From the NCBI GenBank assembly GCA_000310025.1, contig FN649726.1, positions 3,133,070 to 3,197,069 of the forward strand: a stretch of 64,000 nt of DNA. The letters are read 5' to 3'. Under the pieces are notes generated by a model. That model was not told where the DNA came from. It saw only the letters and a program-made list of their open reading frames with translations, and did no database searches. Positions 58,501 through 64,000 of the stretch are shown here, one piece after another (the first letter of the stretch is position 1; every line of letters starts with the position of its first letter). Source of the stretch: Ectocarpus siliculosus. Its lineage: Eukaryota > Sar > Phaeophyceae > Ectocarpales > Ectocarpaceae. Position numbers and translations under genes: made by a program.

Positions 58501-59011
58501 GGATACTTGTGTGACGGCCAAAACAGTAGCAGATCAGATCGAAGACAAGAGGCAAACCTTGTGTACTCACAATTAGCTAGGCTAACCGACTACATAAAGT
58601 TGAGTGGCCAAGGGCGCGACGACGCCGTATCCCAATATCTCTTGGTGGGAAGGATCATTGGTGTTACTGTCGGTCGCGCGGAGTAGCTGTTGCTTTTCAA
58701 AACACAACCTCATTCCAACGTATACACCACCCTTTTTCTGCCGCCAAACCAAACCAAGGTACACATCGACACATCTCACCATACGGTACGCCCCCCCACG
58801 TGGAAGGCTTTGGTTTTCTACGGGGTACATAAACCACCTTTCTCTTCGGATCGAATGCGTCGTCAACTCTTTGGCAAGTGTCAACATCAAGTTGCCCGCC
58901 CACCAGACACCATCACTGCACGTACCCGCCCACACCACCGCCAAGCGGGAGCAGCCAGCCAGCCCGTCCCGCCGTCACGCCTTCCACCCCTTTCGTAACG
59001 GCTGCGAGTCG
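55569..59011. other. Intergenic region, no supported gene
   Basis: About 3.4 kb between the start of the importin-like gene and the end of the small membrane protein gene, both on the minus strand. Open frames are short and unlike protein. It contains an AGAAGCAGCAGC-type repeat near 57762-57801 and a tRNA-like fold at 58353-58402. The promoter of the importin-like gene should lie in its left part. Confidence 0.5.
58353..58402 (-). other. tRNA-like 50-nt fold
   Basis: On the minus strand TGGTAGTG and CACTACCA form a perfect 8-bp stem. Inside it are GCTTAAGC, giving an A-box-like TGGCTTAAGCGG, and ATTT-CGTTC-AAAT, a short T-arm-like hairpin with a B-box-like GTTCAAATC. The space between is too short for a normal anticodon arm, so this is at best a shrunken tRNA relic and may be chance. 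Confidence 0.3.
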
Positions 59012-59302
59012 TCATCTCTTCGATCTAATTTCCTCTAGTTGTTTCTTGATGGCGGCGTTTTGTTCATGGGTCTTTGACCTCGTTGGTGTCTCTCCCGGCT
59101 CCGGCAGCACGCCCGCTTCCGTCAGGTTCACCTGCGCTCGTTCCTGCGCCCACTGCATGAGGTAGTGCCCCCCTATCACCGGGATCGAGAAGTACACGAT
59201 GTTCATGGCGATGCGGCCGGGCCGTGACAGGGGCATCCGGAAGTTGTGGATTCGCTCCTTGAGCCGCTGGTGTCCCGAGCTGAAGTCATCCATGATTCCC
59301 AT
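59012..59302 (-). CDS. Small single-pass membrane protein, possibly mitochondrial
   Basis: An intronless frame of 96 residues from ATG to TGA. Residues 1-30 are basic and amphipathic (LKERIHNFRMPLSRPGR). One membrane segment follows (about 31-50, IAMNIVYFSIPVIGGHYLMQ). The C-terminal half is hydrophilic and ends with a charged helix (AAIKKQLEEIRSKR). Size and layout are typical of small inner-membrane assembly or subunit proteins of mitochondria, but I cannot name a family. Complete codons, clean composition and sharp contrast with the flanks support a real gene. It is divergent from the MgtC-like gene, with 330 bp between the start codons. Confidence 0.65.
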   Translation of the reverse strand: MGIMDDFSSGHQRLKERIHNFRMPLSRPGRIAMNIVYFSIPVIGGHYLMQWAQERAQVNLTEAGVLPEPGETPTRSKTHEQNAAIKKQLEEIRSKR

Positions 59303-59632
59303 GCTCTATGATGCTCGCTTGTATCGGTTCCAGCCGGCCGTCGGTAGCAGCAGTAATGTAGCAGTAGTAGTGGAAACCAACTAAGACCAACAGATCGACG
59401 TTTAGAGAGTCGAGGTAGATGGAGCAAACAACGTTGGCGGTTCTATCCGTGGTAGGGTGCATAAAAGAGAGTGAGTAGCAGGGGAGTGGGTTGTTGCGTG
59501 TGTGGCAGGCCGTGTCCCGTCGCAGGTTGCAGTTGTCTGGTACTGACTCCTGTCTCTGCTCTGCTGGCCGGGGGGCACCGTGTTGCAACGGGACTGTCGT
59601 CCAGCATTGTCGCGCGGACCTCCTCTGCGAGT
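59303..59632. promoter_or_regulatory. Short divergent promoter region
   Basis: Only 330 bp separate the start codons of the small membrane protein and the MgtC-like protein, so the two genes probably share promoter elements. No specific site is recognisable. If the MgtC-like gene starts at a later ATG (59786) the region is about 480 bp. Confidence 0.4.
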
Positions 59633-62600
59633 ATGGTAAACGGACTGACTGCCCGTTGTTTGATGCGTCACGGGCAGGCGCACTACAATCGCACCCTCGC
59701 ACTTCTCATTGAATGCGAAGCACTACGACACCACCCGTTGGCGAAACGATCCTTGCACCGTCGTTTTCCTTTTGCGGCATCCATCATGAGATGTCGGGGC
59801 GCAGGGCTATTAGTCCTGTTGTGCCCGGAGCTGTTCTTGCATACGCATGACCAACGGACTGATGTTGCTGCCCTTCAATTCCCCTTGTCGATATCGACTC
59901 GCTTGAGGGCTAATCGTATCGTTGGGAGACGAACCCCTTCTCCTGCAGCAGGATCAGCAGCAGAAGCAGCAGCCTCACCTTCGGGTCCTCGCGGCGGCCG
60001 CTCCAAGAGCAGCGCTTCTTCCCCCTCTGCAGACCGAGTCCGACTGCTGAGGGATTCGAGAATCCTGTTGATTCCTCCCGTCGGAGCGAGAGCCGTCGTG
60101 GACGTCGTGGAGAGCGGGCTTGCTGACGCTATCGTCCAGAGCAGCAGCAGCGGCGCCAGCGCCAGCGCCAGCGCCGGCGCCGGCGCCAGCGCAAGCAGTG
60201 CGATGCTCAGCGGCCAAGGCATGCAGCACAGCGTGCTGGAGTCGGTCCGGCTGGTGCTTGGTTACGGTTGGGTGTTGCTGCAGTCGTTGGCGCCCTCGCC
60301 GTTTGAGCTGCAGATATTCCTTCGGCTGGTCGTGGCGGCGATGGTGGGAATGTTTATCGGGACGGAGCGTCGAACATCTCACCGACCTGCTGGAGTTCGC
60401 ACCATGTGAGAGAAGAAGGGCAGGAGGAGAGGGAGAGCAATATTCGGTGTTAGTCTCCTCGGTTGGAGGTTGAGTGAAGGTGACCGCTAGTTGAAGTATC
60501 ACCTCGACCGGTACCGCACATTGGCTCTGCTGCTGCCACCGCACCTTGCGCCAACGAAGCCGCCCCTGCTATGCATACAGATACTACGTGGCAAACATGC
60601 TTCGCCTGATGCCCCGGGCAGGCCGGTAAGGCAGTGAGTGCCATACGCTGGCAGTTCGGTGCACCATCCGTTGTACGCTCTTGCAGAAATATGCATATTC
60701 ATAAACGTCAAAGAAAGACTACCCGCTCGAGACACTGGCACTGGCAAGTGAAGAATCTCAGTCTCATGCGTACCTGCACAAAAGTACGTTGGTGGTTTGA
60801 GAAGCAAGGGCGGTGGTGGCGTGGTGGCTGTCTTGCAATCAAGGTGAAACTGGCGGTTGTAAGCAACGAGATGGGCCGTCGCCAGTCGCTTCTGGCCAAC
60901 CACGAAGGCGAACGCACGCAGCTCAAAAGTGATTGATATATGTACAAGACGTGCAAACGCGCAAAAATATCGTTCTGCACTAAACACGTGGTTTAACTAT
61001 CTGCCGCTGCTGATTTTTGTATGCAGACGTGAACTGCACTCCTTATTGGGTGGGGGCTGCATGTCTCTTTTGATTAGAGCCATAGAGCGTAGCCATGCAT
61101 TTCTGAGTATCACAATGTTGGAGCCCATCCCAGGTTGGGTTTGGCAGGGCGTATTTGCAGGATATACAAGGCACACTCAGGTGTGAAGACGCGACGAAGA
61201 GAATTCAGAATCAATCGATACGTTGTCAGAATGCCATCGACGAGACGCTTCCAACGCCACCATTATCGGCACTTACGCATATTTTGCTGCGGCAAGGAAA
61301 TTGGGCCTTGAAATGCGGTCCTGGGGGTGTGGTATCTTGTGCAACGCACGCTAATCGAGCATTTAATACTCCGTGTTTGTTCCCCTTCTGCTTGTTGTTG
61401 TGCATGGAAGGTCTTTGGTCGCTCTGGGCGCCTGTACCTTCACTCTGGTATCGCAGTTAGGTTTCGTCGGGAAGGCCGACCAGGCACGCGTGGCGGCCAG
61501 CGTGGCGTCGGGGGTCGGCTTCATCGGAGCCGGGGTGAGTAAGGGTGCTCCATGTGTAAGTGTGTGCTTCTTAAACTGCCATCGGGCATCGACCGCTCTA
61601 ATCGGCTGACCAATGAAAATCGCTACAGTCACACACGGTGTGTGCGCACGTGCGTGTGTTTTTTTTAAAGTAGCGTTGACCCCGCATACCGGCTGGCTGA
61701 CCAATGGACGACGCCAGGTTTGGAGCGGGACAACTTTAGTCAGCGGGCTCCGACAGTTGGGGGCGCGGAGGAGATCGGAAGACAGGGTCCATCAGTCTTT
61801 GCAGAGCTTCGCGTGTGTTGTCATCTCATATTCTGGACGTCCATATTGTACCTTTTGAGTGTATGCTTTTTTGGGCGGACCAACCAAGGTCACGCAGAAC
61901 GGAACCACCACAGGATTTTTTTTTCCCCTCCGCCTTCCTTCTGCAGTGGTCGCCTTGCTTTCTGTCTCGATGAATGTTCAGTGGTTGCTTGTCCTCGTGG
62001 ATGGTGTATTCGGATATCTGTGCATACCATTCAATCGTTATCCACATTTAGTCGGGTTTGGCTAAAAACGTCAAAACAGGTCGCCTTACACACAGTACCG
62101 GCAGCACCGACCGAGTAGACGGCACGGTATTCACGCGGTTGACATTCTACGCTTACCCCCATGGCAACAGCAGAAGACGAGTGTGTACATCTCTCGTTTG
62201 CCAGTGAACATCCGCGCTCTTTTGACTTTTTTTTTGGCCGCGAGGTGCTCCTTCCGTCTTCGTCTTCGACGCCCTTCATTGACACCGGGGAATGTCAGTA
62301 GTCACAGCCGTGTCGCAGTTGCGTTTTTCGCTCGGCGAAACCCGCTTCTTCCCGGTGGCAGTGACAAAAGCCAAGTGTCGACATCCGCGGCATTTTATTT
62401 GACGAAAAAATGAACCACCAAGTTTTTGATCAGGCTAACGCAGTCTTACTATCTGTGCACGGGCGGTTGACGGACAAGGGCATTCCCCTGGTCTACTCGA
62501 GCTCGCTCGTTGTGCACACGCCGCGAGCTAATCACCGGAACACCCTGATGATGACGAACAGAACACTTGACAATCTCTAAAATTCAACCAACAGGTAATC

Positions 62601-62870
62601 ACGACATCAGGAAAGGAGGCCAGCAGCATGCGAGAGAGCCTGAACACCCGCGGGAGAGGCGGCAGCAACTTTCCCGGGACCACGGTATCAATGAATGACG
62701 TCGACGGCGAGGTGAAGGGCCTCACCACCGCCAGCGCCATCTGGATTACCGCGGGACTGGGGATGGCGTGTGGGGCGGGGCTTCTTTTCATCGCCATGCT
62801 CGGGGCTGGTTTGACGGTCGGCATCCTCAAGATCTCCGAAGTGACCACGTCCGTCCAGAAGAAGGTGTGA
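59633..62870 (+). CDS. MgtC/SapB-family membrane protein
   Basis: Three exons: 59633-60405, 61411-61534 and 62595-62870, giving 390 residues with phases 2 and 0 matching. The MgtC core is clear: LRLVVAAMVGMFIGTERR, HRPAGVRTMSLVALGACTFTLVSQ, VASGVGFIGAG, and GEVKGLTTASAIWITAGLGMACGAGL. It contains four or five membrane segments. In bacteria MgtC/SapB proteins are linked to magnesium limitation and membrane-potential control; plant and algal relatives exist but their role is little known. The first 180 residues are extra, basic and Ser/Ala-rich, with an in-frame GCCAGC/GCCGGC repeat (60143-60196), and could hold an organelle-targeting region. The start is uncertain: 59633 and 59786 are both in frame. 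The C terminus after the last membrane segment is short (KISEVTTSVQKKV). Confidence 0.82.
61535..61706 (+). repeat. GT-rich intronic repeat, two copies after a splice donor
   Basis: Intron 2 of the MgtC-like gene begins GTGAGTAAGG, then GTGTAAGTGTGTG, CATCGACCGCTCTAATCGGC and TGACCAATG. A second copy (about 61640-61706) has GTGTGTGCGCACGTGCGTG, a T run, GCGTTGACCCCGCATACCGG and CTGACCAATGG. Orientation and layout relative to the gene match the copies in the importin-like gene. Confidence 0.7.
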
Positions 62871-62904
62871 TGTGACACCTAAACAAGCGGTTGTTTTTTT
62901 TTGC

Positions 62905-63165
62905 CCACCCGTTGAACAGTCAAGAGCCTGGTCCGGTGAGAACCCGGCGTGCTCCGTCCCGACTTTGTAGGGATGCGAGATCAATGGTCTAACGACGACG
63001 GCATGCACGACCATGAGTACCCCCCCCCCCCCCCCGTCCAACAGCCGAGAGAGCCCTTGTTCCCTTTCCAAAGGGACGGGTGGTCAATGGTCAAATGATT
63101 AAGGCAAGCAACAAATGGGTACGCCCCCCCCCCCCCGTCGAACAGCCGAGAGAGCCCTTGGATTC
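62905..63165 (+). repeat. Dispersed repeat family 2, degenerate tandem copies
   Basis: The first unit (about 62907-63022) closely matches 11577-11690. After a C tract the unit restarts as GTCCAACAGCCGAGAGAGCC, runs through GGTGGTCAATGGTCAAATGA and GGGTAC into another C tract, then starts a third time as GTCGAACAGCCGAGAGAGCC. The three partial units are thus in tandem, separated by C tracts. Confidence 0.65.
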
Positions 63166-63482
63166 GTTTTTTCAGCGCCGCCGTTCAAGTACGTTGTTGC
63201 CGTCGCCCTTGCGTCAATAAACCGAAACACGTTCCGATCTGTACCCGGCACCCCCGCAACACCGGCAGTGACATGTAGGTCACAAGGCTGACAAGAACGA
63301 AGTGTTGTTGAGATGAAACGGCACCATTAAGGTAGGTTCTCTCAACTCGCTGGGGGGAAGTGGCCCCTAAATTTTTTATTCCATCCATTCAGACGTCAAT
63401 CAAGCGAGGGGAATCAGGTCCGAGAGGAGGGTAGAACCCACCGCTGTGACTGGGAGCCCGACTATTTTTGAAGAAAAGCTAC

Positions 63483-63600
63483 GGGTATGCATACAGCACC
63501 ACTCCATTTGCAAAGGGACTCCTCGCACACCTGCAATGTCTGGGTATGCATACAGCACCACTCCATTTGCAAAGGGACTCCTCGCACACCTGCAATGTCT
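63483..63600 (+). repeat. Perfect 59-bp tandem duplication
   Basis: Two identical 59-bp units, 63483-63541 and 63542-63600, each starting GGGTATGCATACAGCACCAC and ending TGCAATGTCT. Absence of any mismatch implies a recent event or an assembly error. Confidence 0.95.
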
Positions 63601-64000
63601 GGTTGATTGTTGTGTTTTTCGACCACCTGCTGTCCATATCGAGCCGAAGTATTAGAGGGGATGGACAGGTGTGGTTTGAAAGAGCAGCAGCGCACGTAGT
63701 CTGTAGCGTCAAGATTAAGGCAATTTCTAGGTGAATGTTGCGGAAAATGTTCGTGGTTAGTGGTAAGTGTTTACCTGTGCTTTGGAGGCCAAGCAAAACA
63801 TTGGTCCAGGCTAACCCAAACCGTTAGCCAAACGGATTTTAATCAGCTCAAACTGGTGCCCGATACGCCTGATCTCCCCCAAGGTTGTACCGACGCTTCG
63901 GGCGCTTGGAGTCGCTATAAACGTTGGAGACGTGTTAAGCCGAAAATACTCGCCTTGGGTTCTGCAAACGTCCATCATGTTGTTTAATGGAAAATATCAT

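Larger units (their letters stand above)
62871..64000. other. 3' flank with repeats, no supported gene
   Basis: About 1.1 kb after the MgtC-like gene. It is dominated by repeat family 2 (62905-63165) and a perfect 59-bp tandem duplication (63483-63600). No protein-like frame is seen up to the window end. Confidence 0.5.

Overview
This window is nuclear DNA from an intron-rich eukaryote, most likely a brown alga (stramenopile, Ectocarpus-like). The evidence is GC-rich exons cut by many 0.1-2 kb introns, abundant CTG/CAG, AAC and GT microsatellites, a sulfotransferase fused to LARGE-type glycosyltransferases (fitting a lineage rich in sulfated polysaccharides), and Sanger-style assembly gaps. 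The lineage is inferred; no marker gene for the species is present.

Layout: 1-165 is low-quality sequence. 3236-6304 (-) is a secreted, disordered, poly-Gln/Gly/Glu protein. 7003-13649 (+) is a nine-exon saccharopine-dehydrogenase-like oxidoreductase. 15780-20086 (+) is a four-exon membrane protein with an EF-hand/SAM module resembling that of STIM calcium sensors, followed by a fibronectin III-like domain. 23773-27680 (-) is a five-exon coiled-coil protein of unknown role. 28307-35828 (+) is a ten-exon gene with two GT49 domains, an unassigned module and a sulfotransferase. 36968-37048 (-) is tRNA-Ser(UGA). 37864-41183 (+) is a DDE transposase gene frameshifted near its end. 45122-55568 (-) is a thirteen-exon transportin-3/importin-13-like nuclear import receptor. 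59012-59302 (-) is a small intronless membrane protein. 59633-62870 (+) is a three-exon MgtC/SapB-family membrane protein. The stretches between them hold repeats but no gene I can support.

The genes look like independent housekeeping and accessory loci rather than a cluster with one function. Three neighbouring pairs are divergent with short shared upstream regions (6305-7002, 27681-28306, 59303-59632). In my models 32 of 38 introns are phase 0, and at least two introns of the oxidoreductase use GC-AG splice sites.

The most interesting points are the GT49-GT49-sulfotransferase fusion, the STIM-like EF-SAM protein, a GT-rich intronic repeat that recurs immediately after 5' splice sites, a SINE-like retroposon with an 11-bp target-site duplication, and two assembly gaps whose flanks are the same sequence twice (one copy badly base-called). 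Exon models were built by eye from reading-frame continuity, splice consensus and remembered family patterns; no alignment or database search was run.
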